Assembly (NCBI GenBank): GCA_038093975.1
Contig: JBBPTG010000157.1
Location: 1 to 57,452 of the forward strand
Length of the DNA stretch: 57,452 nucleotides
Reading direction: 5' to 3'
From: Chalciporus piperatus
Taxonomy: Eukaryota > Basidiomycota > Agaricomycetes > Boletales > Boletaceae
Shown here: one piece after another, positions 39,303 to 50,528 of the stretch
How positions within the stretch are numbered: position 1 is the first letter of the stretch
Layout of the letters: every line of letters starts with the position of its first letter
The notes under the pieces: model-generated
Databases searched by the model: none
The model's input: only the letters and a program-made list of their open reading frames with translations
Told to the model about the DNA's origin: nothing
Program-made: the position numbers and the translations under genes

Positions 39303-40112
39303 AGTTTTCCTTGGACCCAAGATTATGTGGAGCATCACGATGGATAGATTTAGATGGGCTTGCAGCCACCCGTATTTATTCATACGAGAATCGCTGTAGT
39401 AATGTGTTTCATGGGATTATCGGATATGTCAGTATGTAACTACTGTGAATAGACTGTACTGGCTGGTTTCTTTTATGATAGCACACTACTAGATCTCCGG
39501 CTTGACACATGTACAACCCGACATGAACCTCCGAAAAATCCCCCGTGACATGTCGGGACTGGCAGATCGGACCCGCGAGAAATGGACACTCCCGACGTCA
39601 AGATTGGCGCACTTGAAACAATTCCATTTCGCGGGAGCAGTCTATCAGCACCCCAAAGTCAAACCCCACAAACGTCACTGAACACTTACCCAGTGCTCAA
39701 AAACACCAGCATCAATAATGCGGATCGAAGAGTTTGATAGGTCCGAGTCTACAAACTATTGTCTCACAGCTGGAGTTCCACTTTCGTCAGACCAAACGCC
39801 GCCATAAACATGATCGCGAAACAAACAAAAAGAGCGTGAACCAATGACGTCGACGAACATTGCACGTGATCGGAAAGTTAATATTCTTGACACACGGTTC
39901 CAACACGGTTCGGTAGATAATTTCAGCCAATCTTGTTTCAATTGCCGAGGGGAATGTTAACACAACAATCGAATCAATAAGTTACGATATATACGCGTAC
40001 TACACGAAGATGAACGAGATACAATCAATGGTATCTACCGACGATCAACGTGTGTTCTACGCAGACTCGTCAGAGCTTGGGGGACAAAGATCCGAAAATC
40101 AACTCACACGAT
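39303..40112. other. Intergenic, no gene seen
   Basis: About 800 nt between convergent genes. It contains only short frames, AT-rich 3' UTR-like sequence and no repeats that I recognise. Confidence 0.5.
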
Positions 40113-41363
40113 CTAGAGGGAAAGGCCAGGAATGGCAGTAATGCCAAGAGCAGACACAACGGTGACAAAGGGTTGCAGAGCAGGAGTGAGCTCAGTGACA
40201 ATACCACCAGCCAAAGAAATAACGACGCTCAAGAGGGAGAGGACAACGCTGCCGAGGTCAGTGAGGACAGCAAGAATGTCAGATCCCTCCGTGGAGATGA
40301 TGGGGAGGATGTTGCCGATAGCGGTGAGGATCAACTAGAAAAAAAATTAATTGCTGTACAACGTCCATTGGAGAGAGGTGGACGTACGGTGATGAGAGGA
40401 GTAACGACACCAGCGAGTTGAGTGACGCTCAAGACAGAGGTACCATCGACAGCACCGAAGATGACGTCAGTGGGCTGGCCAGATAGACCCTGGAGCTGGG
40501 GAATAGCAGCAACGATGGATGCCTTGATGGAAGAGACGATGGTGGTGACCTGGGTGATGGTGCAGTTGGAGGGAGTGAGGTAGGCTACCGAATTATGTCA
40601 GCATGTGGTAACCTAGATTGAAAGAAATCGGCGTACTCAGTTCAGCGACGAAGGGTGCAATTTGAGTCTGAACGTTGGTGAAGATGACAGCAACAGAGGG
40701 GGCAGAGACGCCGCTGGCGTTGACGCCAGAGGCATGACCGGTTACGCTGGAAACGAGACCAGTGCCACTGACGCCAGAACCTTGGCCAGTGGTGCCGGAG
40801 AGGAGACCAGTGACACCAGAGGTCTCACCAGTAGCACCAGAGAGGAGAGTGGTAGCACCAAGGCCAGAGATCTCGCCAGTAGCACCGGAGACCAAGCCAC
40901 CGGCGTTGACGCCAGAAACTTCGCCAGTAGCACCTGAGAGAAGAGTGGTAGCGCCGAGGCCAGAGATCTCGCCAGTAGCACCGGAGACCAAGCCACCGGC
41001 GGTGACGCCAGAAACTTCGCCAGTAGCACCGGAGAGGAGAGTGGTAGCACCGAGGCCAGAGGTCTGGCCAGTAGCACCAGAGAGCAAGCCACCGGTGTTG
41101 ACGCCACCCACCTGACCAGTAGCACCGGAGAGGAGAGTAGTAGCGCCGAGGCCAGAAATCTGACCAGTAGCGCCAGAGATTAAGCCACCAGCGTTGACGC
41201 CACCAGTTACACCGGAAACGGTACCGGTGACGCTAGAGACATTGAGGCCAGCGACCTGGCCAGCAGTAGCGCCCGAGAGGACGTTAGGGACACTGATAGG
41301 AGCGGCGTTACCAAAGGTAGCCAAAGCAACAACAGCGGAGAAGGCAGCAACGAAAGAGCGCAT
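40113..41363 (-). CDS. Secreted hydrophobic protein with 16-residue repeats (381 aa)
   Basis: Exons 40637-41363, 40388-40584 and 40113-40334 sum to 382 codons. A signal peptide (MRSFVAAFSAVVALATFGNA) is followed by about ten 16-residue repeats (residues 61-218) of the form L-x-S-G-A-T-G-x-x-x-G-x-x-x-x-x, alternating between a GLGATT type and a GV-x-AGG type. The C-terminal domain starts APSVAVIF and contains YLTPSNCTITQVTTIVSSIK, IPQLQGL and long Val/Leu/Ile-rich amphipathic helices, ending GITAIPGLSL. The mature protein has one Cys. It shares exon structure, intron phases and the C-terminal domain with the gene at 42277-43132, which has no repeats. The function is unknown; a hyphal-surface or matrix role is inference from composition. 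Confidence 0.88.
40710..41183 (-). repeat. 48 bp / 96 bp coding tandem repeat
   Basis: About ten 48-bp units encode the 16-residue repeats of the secreted protein. Neighbouring units alternate between two types, giving a 96-bp higher-order unit. Units in the centre are more alike than those at the edges, as expected from unequal crossing-over or slippage. Confidence 0.85.
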
Positions 41364-41482
41364 TTTTCAAAAATGAACGTGCGGTTGTCTGGTGAGACGT
41401 GAGGGGGGTTTAGGTGAGGGTCTGGAGAAGACGAGGTGCAAAAAGAAGACGAAGAGTCGATGGGGGACTTTTTGAAAAAAGC

Positions 41483-41495
41483 ACGGATTTTATAT
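41483..41495 (-). promoter_or_regulatory. TATA-containing promoter block of repeat-protein gene
   Basis: On the minus strand the block reads TATAAAATCCGTG, about 120 nt before the start codon. The identical block lies upstream of the paralogue (43234-43246), so the promoter was duplicated with the gene. Confidence 0.55.
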
Positions 41496-42039
41496 GCCAG
41501 ATATCTGTCAGGGTCAAACCTACTTTAACATCGCTAGTCGTCAGCTGTGTCTTTCTAATATGAGTATCAGTTTTGTGGTCTTCCGACGTCAATCTTGAGA
41601 GAGAGTACTCCACTCCACAAGACAGTACCCGACAGCTTGGTGTGTGATTCCATATTTAGACATTTCCGCAGAGTAGAGTATGTCAGTGCTCCGCATGGCG
41701 GAGGACCACCAGAGCGACACCAGGAGAGCGTTACGGTTCCAGACTTACCTGAATCTGAGAGCACGTCGGGCGAAACTCCAGGGAGTCAGTGACGCAGAAA
41801 CCCCACAAACTTCGAATTTGTTCGGAAGCTTTGTTTCAAGGACACCGACGCCTGCTCTGAAACATTTTTGTCAGCCGAATGCGACCCCCCAAGGCGTCCC
41901 GCGTTCCGTTCTCCCTCTGAGAGGATGTCAAGATTTGCATGCCTCCTGCCATAGGAGACGGTGAAAGTCATTATCAGACCTTGCTTTGAAAGACCTTGTC
42001 GACGTCTACCTGAAACACTCGACTGTTGTGAGATCATCG

Positions 42040-42112
42040 TCTTCTGGCAGTTGATCGGCGCGCCATTGGCAAACGTCGCCAAACACCACGCATAGCAAAC
42101 CCAAGCTTTCAA
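42040..42112 (-). pseudogene. Possible relic of a third paralogue (signal-peptide region)
   Basis: On the minus strand this encodes ...CLATFANGAPIN, which lines up with ALATFGNAAPIS and SLATFALAAPIS at the signal-peptide ends of the two neighbouring paralogues. It has no start codon in place, and nothing resembling the C-terminal domain follows. It lies between the two intact copies, where a decayed tandem copy would be expected. The match is short, so chance is possible. Confidence 0.35.
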
Positions 42113-42276
42113 TTGTCTAGCATGATCAGCTACTATGACGCGAATAAAATATGCGATTTCGACATTGGCTACACAAGGCTACAGGTATCAACCAAAAAAA
42201 AACCAGAGAAACTGTCACCACAAGTTACACATGGCAGCGCCTGCACTATATACAGGCCGAGAATCACTTGTGTGGA

Positions 42277-43132
42277 TCAGGAAGAAGAGACACCAGGGAT
42301 GATGAGGCCAGAGAGGCCAACGAGACCAAGCCAGTCGTTGAGCTCCAGAATAGAAATGACACCAACAACAGGTTGCAAAACGGGAACGATGTCAACAAGG
42401 ATGCCACCAACAACAGGGACAACGGCGACCAAGAGAGCAAAGACAGTCTTGACAAGGTCACCGAGAACGGGGAGGACGTCACCTCCCAGCTGAATGACAA
42501 TAGGGATAATGACGCTAACGGCGGTCAAGACGGTCTAACGGAAGAAAAAAAAACACGATCGATCAATCAATGCAAGATCGGTGTAGCTTAGGGACGTCGA
42601 CTTACGCTGATGAGTGCACCGACAATGCCAGCGAGCTCCTTGACGGTCAAGGTAACCGTACCGTCAACGGAGGAGTAGATACGGCTGACTTCATCGCCAA
42701 CGAGACCCTGGAGCTGAGGAATAGCAGCAATGATGGGCGCCTTGATGGACTCGACAATGGTAGTGACCGTAGTGATTGTGCAGTTGGCAGGAACAAGGTA
42801 AGCTATCCAGCTGCGTCAAAAGGTAATTACGCTCAATTAAGTTGGGTCTCCTTACTCAATTCAGTGGTGTAGGGCAGAATTTCAGTCTGGAGCTTGCTGA
42901 AGATAACAGCAACGGAGGGGGCGTCCTCGCGAGCGTTGAGTTTGGAGTCGACAGACTTGACAACATCCGCAACGGTGAGGTTGATGCCTTCGCCAGTCAC
43001 AGTGCTAGCGGCGTTGTTGCTGGGGCCTTTTGGGGGACTAGGGAGCCTCGCGGCTGGGACGGAGATAGGAGCAGCCAAGGCAAAAGTAGCCAAAGAAGCG
43101 AGAGCGAAGAGAGCAGAGCTGAAGGAGCGCAT
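42277..43132 (-). CDS. Secreted hydrophobic protein, repeat-free paralogue (243 aa)
   Basis: Exons 42856-43132, 42606-42802 and 42277-42534 sum to 244 codons. The signal peptide (MRSFSSALFALASLATFALA) and following APISVP closely match the neighbour at 40113-41363. Where that protein has the 16-residue repeats, this one has a short linker (residues about 27-70). The C-terminal domain is shared: PSVAVIFSKLQTEI, YLVPANCTITTVTTIVESIK, IPQLQGLVG, then Val/Ile/Leu-rich amphipathic helices ending LSGLIIPGVSSS. Intron positions and phases (1 and 0) are the same, and the middle exon is exactly 197 nt in both. The mature protein again has a single Cys. The function is unknown; this is probably the ancestral form. 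Confidence 0.88.
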
Positions 43133-43857
43133 TTTTGCAAAAGGATGTGGTTGTCTGGTTAGACGAGTGTGCTTTGAGAAGACGAAGTGAAAAAATCTGA
43201 CAATAAGTCGATGGGTGAACGGTCAACACACACACGGATTTTATACGTGCGGGCTCTGTGGGGGTTAACCATCGCTAATCGTTTTTGGATCTTCTGTGGG
43301 ATGCTGGAAATGATCAGCTTGAAAGAGATATCCCAATGTCACTCAAGGATTTGTTGATGAAACAAGTAGGCGCGTTCTAAAGCAGAACCTTATTGAGCTC
43401 AAACAGTATATGATGCCAAGTTTAGAACAAACCCCGAGAAGTGACATCAGTGGGAGCGACGGAGACATGGAGGAGAAACAAACGTCTGAAATTTGCATGG
43501 CAGTGATGACATGACACGACAGTTGACGTGAGTTGTAACAACACAAGCGTACAGAGGCCGGAGTCAGTGTGTATAGCTGTGGACTGTGTATGAACTGAAA
43601 GTTTTATTGAGTACATCGATACAGCATATTGGTCATGAAAAATGAATGATAGATGATACAGTATTGATGTATGAACTCAGCTCCAGATGATAGCACCAGG
43701 CTCGACTTTGGCATCGAGCGAAAGTCATTCATAACGTTTAAAAATTACGTGTCGACGCCTCGTCTAGAGGTGCGACTCTACCGCAGAAGCATCAATCCAT
43801 TCATAGCGGTGGGGACCACGCCGGGAACGGTGGGAAAGAGAGCCATGGCATCACTAA
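43133..43857. other. Intergenic, no gene seen
   Basis: This holds the promoter of the repeat-free paralogue and the 3' UTR of the first AA9 gene. The 5' leader next to 43133 resembles that of the neighbouring paralogue. No other feature is supported. Confidence 0.5.
43234..43246 (-). promoter_or_regulatory. TATA-containing promoter block of repeat-free paralogue
   Basis: The minus strand reads TATAAAATCCGTG, about 105 nt upstream of the start, the same block as at 41483-41495. Confidence 0.55.
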
Positions 43858-45076
43858 TCAGTGGGAAGTGCGGAAGCGACGCCTGTGCATGCGCGCCTTG
43901 GGCGAGCCACTCGACGACTGAGAAGTGGTAGAACGCTTGTGCGGGCAGCTAGGGGACCCAGCAGTCGCAGTGGGTGCGGCGGAAGCAGGAGAAGAGGGAG
44001 AAGCACCACCGACATTGGCAGGTGCGGAGGTTGTGGCCCGTGCAGATGGGGAAGCAGCAGATGGAGATGCAGAAGGCTTGGCAGATGGAGACGCGGAAGA
44101 AGGCTTAGCAGATGGGGCGGGTGGCGAGGAGGGTGGCGGCGGAGTAGAAGACGAAGATCCAGATGCGCCGCCACCTGCGGCCAAAGTAGCAACATTGGGA
44201 CCAGGGAAGGGATAGATCCCCACTGGCATCAGGTCGTAGACCTGGAGCATAATCAATAATGCAAGTGGAAACGGAAAGAGTAGTACACACATCAATCAAG
44301 ATACCGGCATCAGTGTCGGTGTAACCACCGGGGAAAGTAACCTCTTCGTTGCCTGTCGGTTGGCCGGTTTGCGAGCCACCGACGTTCAGCTGAATGCAGG
44401 CAGGGTAGAACTCAGCACCACCCGAGGTCATCGCGAGTTGAAGAGCGATGATTTCAGTGCGAAGGAGGTAGTTTCCTGGCGCAAGCGTTGTAGGAATGGT
44501 GACCGAAGTTGGTTGACCAGACTCTGAACATCCAGTGAGAAATCGCTCGCCGAAAAATGAGTCAGTAACTTACGGATTTGAGATTGGTACCATGTCTGAT
44601 TGTCAGGCATGAGCCCCAGCTCCGAAATCTTGAACCATTCGGCGTTGCTCGAATTGTATTGTGCGCAAGAGCCATCACACTTGGCCATGTAAGCATTGAT
44701 TGGACCAACGTTGTGTGGCCACTGCAGAAATAATCCGAAGAATGATCAATGGTGAACAAGCGCAGATCCAACAGAAGATACGCACATTAGTAATACCGTT
44801 GGTGCCACCGACCCAAAGAATGTCGAGGTTGCTGCCAGGGTTGGCGTTGGCGACATCCTTGGCGAGCTGAGCACCTGCACCACAGTTGAGGTCAGGATTG
44901 GTGGCGTTCTTGACAGGGCTATTCGTGTTGACTTGACGAATCACCGAAGACATCGTAGGGGTAGTCGCCACTGGGTTGCCCTTGTAGACGGTACCGTCAA
45001 TAGTGACTGAGTAGACATAACCGTGGGCGGAAACCAGAGCCGGAAGGACGAGAGAGAAGAGCGTGAAAGCGATCAT
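43858..45076 (-). CDS. AA9 lytic polysaccharide monooxygenase, copy A (351 aa)
   Basis: Exons 44786-45076, 44574-44721, 44291-44523 and 43858-44241 sum to 352 codons. Signal cleavage after SA exposes His18 (HGYVYSVTIDG), the first copper ligand of the histidine brace. His100 in WPHNVGPINAY is the second and Tyr186 in GGAEFYPAC is axial. This enzyme class oxidatively cleaves cellulose or related glucans outside the cell, using copper and a reductant. The usual active-site His and Gln (H-x8-Q-x-Y) are replaced by Gln175 and Glu184. A Ser/Ala/Pro-rich tail replaces any CBM1 and ends in a basic MHRRRFRTSH. It is paralogous to the AA9 genes at 48184 and 53700, the first of which is divergent from it. 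Confidence 0.92.
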
Positions 45077-45295
45077 GATGCGAATGTACGAATAAGAAAT
45101 GTGGTTAGACCCGCACAGCGAGACGTGAAATGTTTAGCAAGGCCGACAGAGAGCACTGAAACGATGGAAGTAACCCGAAAGATGTCCGGATCGGTGAAAA
45201 GACAGTGGCAAAGGTCAAAGAATGGACGGCCTGTAGGTGGAACACTCGAGGGAGTAGGGGCGACGACGACGACGACAGACCAGAATGGAACTATC

Positions 45296-45302
45296 TTTTA
45301 TA
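45296..45302 (-). promoter_or_regulatory. TATA box of AA9 copy A
   Basis: TATAAAA on the minus strand, 220 nt before the start codon. Similar boxes lie about 180-205 nt before the other two AA9 genes. Confidence 0.5.
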
Positions 45303-46023
45303 CCTTGTTCTGGTGGAGGACAAATAATAGCTCCGAGTCCAAGCTGCATTCTCCGAGAATGAGATACCCGGAGTGGAGCAAAGTCTATTGTTCACTTGAC
45401 GACCCTGAGTGAATGTTCATTGTTCGGCGAAAAAGTTTCATTGTCCCTTTGACCGACTCCGCATCGCCCATGTATCCATGGCTGCATGCACGTCTGACAA
45501 TGAGCTTTGGCAGGACATTCTGACTCTGAGAGAGGGGGAAGAGCAAGCAACAACTACTCCCGGACAACGGAATCAGTTTCGCCTGGGAGTGAACTCCACT
45601 TGAACACTCCGATCCGAATGATGGAAATGGATTGCATCGCTACTCGCTAGTTATTGGGACCATCCAAAAGGCTCCCATTGTCTGCTGAATGCACGATCGT
45701 GGACCAGGGTGGTGATAACCTTTGTTTCGCGCTTTCATTTCCTAGCACAAGCCTGCTACACAAGGGTTCGCACTTGAACACGGCGACTCCTTCAACCTCA
45801 GTCCCACCTCCTCGAGCACTCGGCGCCATCAGACTGCGCACAAACAACCTCCGTCTTTCATGGCATGGGAAATCTCCAGTAACTTCTCGCCGCCTCTCCC
45901 CATCGGCTTCCTTCGGATTCTCAGCTCAATGGTATGACCGTAACGACAGCAGAGGAAGTCCACCCAGGATACGCGAATCACGATGCAGAAAAATGTCCAC
46001 CCCATGGCATTGTTTGATCAAAC

Positions 46024-47376
46024 TTAAATCACTGAAGGGGCCCTTGAGCTCAGTAGCGGTTCAGACGTTCGAGAAGGGACAATGACACTCGGTGGGTCAT
46101 TATGAAGCCTGCCATCAACAGGAATCATGGAGGCCAGTTTTGTAGACAGGCCGTAACGCAGAGGGTCCTTCGTTTCTTCATCCTGTCCTGCCTCCCATTG
46201 GTAAGTCCCGATCGCCCAACCGTGGTGAATGGAGGGAAGTTTGATATTTTCAGCCCATCCGACCGTTAAAACGAGAGAGGAGATGCGCTGACTTCCCAAG
46301 ACATTCATCTGACCTGATGACTGAGTGCGAATCTGTGCAAATCCGTGAGGGAGTCCAGAATTTTGACAACAATCGTTGTCGTCGCTACGTCTCATGATAG
46401 GTTAGTGACCTAGAACTCAGGCCGCATCAACTGGGAGATTCATTGGTGGTCGTCAGAATGCCTTCGATTCTTCAGCGCGTACTCATGTGTCGAGAACACC
46501 TACGAAATTGGGACAAAGTGTGCAAACACTCCATAACGAGCATCGGATATGGTCTGCAAGCTGCAAGGCCCTACAAGCACTGAAATGATCAGCTAGCACT
46601 GCCATGTTCAAGTGCCATAAAGCGACGCTACACTTGGTGGCTGTCAGCTTCGCTCGAGGTGCAGAGTCGAAGTATGGATTACACCTGGTTTGTGATGTAG
46701 ACTATAGCAATCGCAGACACCAGCCTTCCGATTTCCTGAACACCATCATAGGAATGGTCAGCTGAATCTTACCTGTTTCATCGGCGACACGGGGTTTCCC
46801 CATGCTAGACGACTGAGTAAGGAGAATGTTCGGGCAGAGGAATAGATCCTTGTCGGGTCATGCAGGTCCAAAGTAGACGTCGTACAAACTTGAAGGTAGA
46901 TGCAAGGTTGTGTGACATCTACCTTGGGTGCAGTTGAACCAGCAGAAAGCAGTCGACTTTCGTTCCGAGCCCGCGTGGTAATTCTAAACAACGGGTTAGG
47001 CACGCATATATTGAGGTTTACCGGGAAAGATGGATGATTCAGACAGACCCTATGTTTAAGCAGAGAGATTCAGATTCAGGACACAGTGACCCTTCGATGT
47101 GGCAGTCTGTAATATTAATGAGTTCGCGCGCACAAGCGTTATATTTATACAAATATCCTGCTGCCATCGCCGGTGAAGTTCGGTTTACCTTGAAGGTAAT
47201 CTGCCAATGTACGTCAAGCAGAAGGGTTTCGCATTCCACGCATTGTCTAGCTCCTGCCACAAGGAGGGCTTCTTCCCGTCGCCGATCGTGTGTACGGTCT
47301 GCGTCGAGCCGTGGTACAACCAGCGGAAACTTGAAGTCGAGTTAATCTCCAGTAGGCAGACCGAAGATTGAAGCAA
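46024..47376 (-). CDS. Possible unidentified multi-exon gene
   Basis: Three minus-strand frames look protein-like: 47185-47376 (FRWLYHGSTQTVHTIGDG, then WNAKPFCLTYIG, followed by a GTAAAC donor), 46758-47003 (KVDVTQPCIYLQVCTTSTLD, then a GTAAGA donor) and 46024-46395 (LGSQRISSLVLTVGWAENIK, HHGWAIGTYQWEAGQ). The frames and nearby GT-AG signals suit exons of one gene, but I could not complete an unbroken chain or recognise the family. It could also be decayed. The start, end and exon joins are not fixed. Confidence 0.3.
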
Positions 47377-47997
47377 TCCAGTCGTTCGCTCTCAAAGTCG
47401 GGTTGTCAATGGGCGTCGTCAGAGAACCTGTTCCCACGACTTGTATGTACAACAAGGTTACACTTGGTTACGTGACACCCAGTGGTTACACAAGGCTACA
47501 CGAGGCCTTCTTCTTGCTCACCGTCTCCGAGCCTTTCATGATTCAGATAAGTATGTAACGCCCTGAGTCCCTGACCATGCTGATCTGATCCCAGAATTAT
47601 GCATTTTGGTGGTGGTAATAAGCCGTCTTTGTTCAACGTTGCCGCCAATCCACGACATGTTCTTATTCTCCGTACGTACGAGGATGAAAAAAGGCCTTTC
47701 CGTTAAGAATGACCGTATGAACTTCGGCACAGTTGGATGACTTGTTGCGTTTTTCATATCATCGGAACTACCTACTGAGTTGGGATGCTCACGCTTGCCT
47801 CGAGGCAGACACGATGCACTCAGCCCCTGAGAAACCCGAGATGAGAAGGCGGCGCAGCAAGCGTCAATTCACCAATCAGGTGAGGATTGATACCCGTAAA
47901 TCGGTGACCATGCTTCCTTTCCATTCCGTCTTTTTGTTGTCTGCGGCGCTGTGCGGAGTCCGCCCCATATCCATGTGCTACAAGGCGATGGAACGAG

Positions 47998-48003
47998 TAT
48001 AAG
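47998..48003 (+). promoter_or_regulatory. TATA box of AA9 copy B
   Basis: TATAAG within GAGTATAAGTAG, about 180 nt upstream of the start at 48184, followed by a pyrimidine-rich leader. Confidence 0.45.
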
Positions 48004-48183
48004 TAGCCCCGCCTCTTTGTTCTAACATTGTCTGTGAGATTTCTTAGTCCTCGCTCTCTGCACTGATCTGTCTTTTTCCGCCGGTCTCGTAACCTTTTAT
48101 TTCGTCTCTCGTATAAACGGCCCGTTGAACGTGCCCATCGACTCTTGCTGTCTCAGTGTCTGTCCCTCAATCGTCGCATTCTG

Positions 48184-49552
48184 ATGCACACGATGATACA
48201 CCTTCTCTTGGCTTTCTTCCTCGCGGGTCTGCTCCCAGTCCTTGTCTCCGCACACGGATACATCGGTTCCTTGACCATCGACGGTAAATCGTATCCTGGC
48301 AATCAGCCAGGCGGTGCTACGAATCCCAGTGTCATCCGACAGGTCAGTCCCACTCTGACTGGTCTTCAGTCATGACCTGATGTTTTGGCGTCTGTGTAAT
48401 AGGTGTCAACGATCGACCCCGTCAAGGGTGCAACCAACCCATCTCTGAACTGTGGAATGAATGCAACCATGGCTGCCAACGTTGCCAGTGCCAATCCCGG
48501 AAGCCAACTCCAAATTTATTGGGTCGGAGGTTCGACGGGCGATTCAAACGTAAGTCCTCGTGTCCTCCGCTCTGCCCATGGAGGATGAATTGTCCTTGCA
48601 GTGGCCGCACAACACGGGCCCTATCATGCATTATATGACACAATGCAGTGGTTCCTGTTCTTCTTACGATTCCACCAATGCCGAGTGGTTCAAGATTTCG
48701 GAACTCGGATTGGAACCAGGCAACACAACCTGGTACCAAACCAACATAAGTGCGTCTTGCCGAACACGATACGCTTCGAAATCTCATTTTCTTCATAGTG
48801 GCGCGCCAGCCTGCAAACGTGACCATTCCTTCCAACATCCAGGCTGGTAACTACCTGCTGCGCTCCGAAATCATCTCCCTCCAGCTCGCAGTATCGGTTG
48901 GTGGCGCCGAGTTCTACCCCGGCTGTATACAACTCAGCATTGGGGGTTCTGGAACCGGAACTGCGACGAGCAGTGAAGAGTGTATGTTCCCAGGTTGCTA
49001 CTCGGACAATGACCTAGGTATTTACGACCCGAATGTGCGTCTCTCATCCATGATTCTCTGGGCGAAAACTGAAATCGGATGATAGGTTTACAACACGCCT
49101 GTGAATTACACCTTCCCCGGTCCTGCCGTCGCCGCTTTCGTTGGATCAGGTGGAAGCCAAGGTGGTACCCAGCCTTCTGGTTCTGCTGGCGGTTCCTCAG
49201 CTACGCCAACGGGATCATCTCCTGCACCATCGGGTTCAAGTGGTATGTCACCCATTTCCCTTGATTTCCTCTCAACTTTTCCCTTCGACTTTTTGTCGTA
49301 CTTTTCCTTACCAAAAACGTGACAGTGCCCGCTAACACTTCCTCTCTTTCCTCTCCCACTTCTTCTCCACCTGTCGCATCATCGCCGACAACCGCTCCTT
49401 CTACAACCGCATCGCCTACGGGTAACTCGACGACTTCTAATCCAGCCGCTGCCTGTTACGTGACGCCTCGTTCCAACGATGAGCTTCTCTCCAAGCGTGC
49501 AAATGCCCACAGAGGAATGCACAAGCGTCGTCTAGCCAGACGCGCCAACTAA
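48184..49552 (+). CDS. AA9 lytic polysaccharide monooxygenase, copy B (357 aa)
   Basis: Exons 48184-48342, 48403-48549, 48602-48749, 48799-49034, 49086-49242 and 49326-49552 sum to 358 codons. The signal peptide ends at SA, exposing His24 (HGYIGSLTIDG). The second copper ligand is His105 (WPHNTGP) and the axial residue is Tyr191 (GGAEFYPGC). As in copy A, the active-site shell has Gln180 and Glu189 in place of the usual His and Gln. Two extra Cys appear in SSEECMFPGCYSDND, where the paralogues have V and G; they could form an added disulfide. A Gly/Ser/Thr-rich tail ends with MHKRRLARRAN. An in-frame ATG at 48193 is an alternative start. Two introns (in RQ-VST and in the tail) are absent from copy A. 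Confidence 0.92.
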
Positions 49553-50528
49553 GTGCTTCTGACTCCACATAGATGATCTGATCGGGCTACTGTGGAGCGT
49601 GGGCTTACGACAGCGGAAATGGATGTGGCACATACGGCTTCGGTCCCTAGAATAATCGATTGGTCGCTGGCCGACTCGCTTCATGCTCGAGTAGGGCAAG
49701 TCCCTGCGAGGTGGGTCAACGCTGTTCTCGATGACGCCATTCCGCGCGAGTCGCGGGACGTGTTTCGTGCATTCTTGACTTCTATCATCTCCTTTCTCTC
49801 CCCACGACGCGACGGGTCACAACAGTGTTCTCGGTTTCTCTCAGGCTAGACTCCGTCGTTAGATATAACTTATAACTTTGCACCGCTCGCTTCCTGATCT
49901 CACTCATGTAGTATACGCTCGTTTGCCTAGCACCATGACCCCTCGTACTAGTCGTATCTGTATCACTGTATTATGATTCTGAAAGCCGTAGTGTTGTCTA
50001 TGTACCAATGACCATCAAGTGTCGACCCCTTCTTGCAAAAACCGAATGAGTATGGTCTGTACTAGACTGTGAGCCAAGAAACCCCTGGCAGCTTGTGTAA
50101 ACCGAGTGTACTCCCGACTCCCTACTAGTAGTCTGGCCTGCAAACCCATGACCGCACCCGGAAGTATTTTAGTGCCATTTCAGATCTCATGGCCAGTACT
50201 TCACCTCTTTCCCTTTGGAGCAGTTTGTTGCAGAGAAAGATTGTGTTTCGGTTGGGTCAAATGATCAGACCGTGACGAGGGAGGGACTCGGATCATCCAA
50301 GCTATGCTGAATCGAGGCAAATTACAACGACAAGGGTTGCTACAGTATTTTGGGACGATAGAAAGGGTGAATGATCAATCGATCACTCGCGTCGTCAAAA
50401 TACCGTGACCCCGCCGGACATCGTCACACTACCTCACTCTGCGCACTCCAATAAAGTTCATCACGTGGAGGCTGGGCGCATCCACTTGAACCACGTACTA
50501 GTACTAGTACTACTAGACCTGTACAGCA
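49553..50528. other. Intergenic, no gene seen
   Basis: This holds the 3' UTR of AA9 copy B and the promoter of the next F-box gene. CTAGTACTAGTACTACTAG-type short repeats lie at 50497-50516. No supported gene. Confidence 0.5.

Larger units (their letters stand above)
45077..48183. other. Region between divergent AA9 genes
   Basis: About 3 kb. The flanks carry the promoters of AA9 copies A (-) and B (+). A GAC/ACG trinucleotide run lies at 45260-45280. The middle holds the weak gene candidate described at 46024-47376. Nothing else was recognised. Confidence 0.5.

Noticed and set aside
40762..41115. Plus-strand Pro-rich repeat frame, resembling a mucin-like protein
   Set aside because: It is the antisense of the tandem repeat in the secreted protein, whose frame has a signal peptide and conserved exons.
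43861..44259. Arg/Gly-rich plus-strand frame of 132 codons
   Set aside because: Antisense to the Ser/Ala/Pro tail of AA9 copy A.
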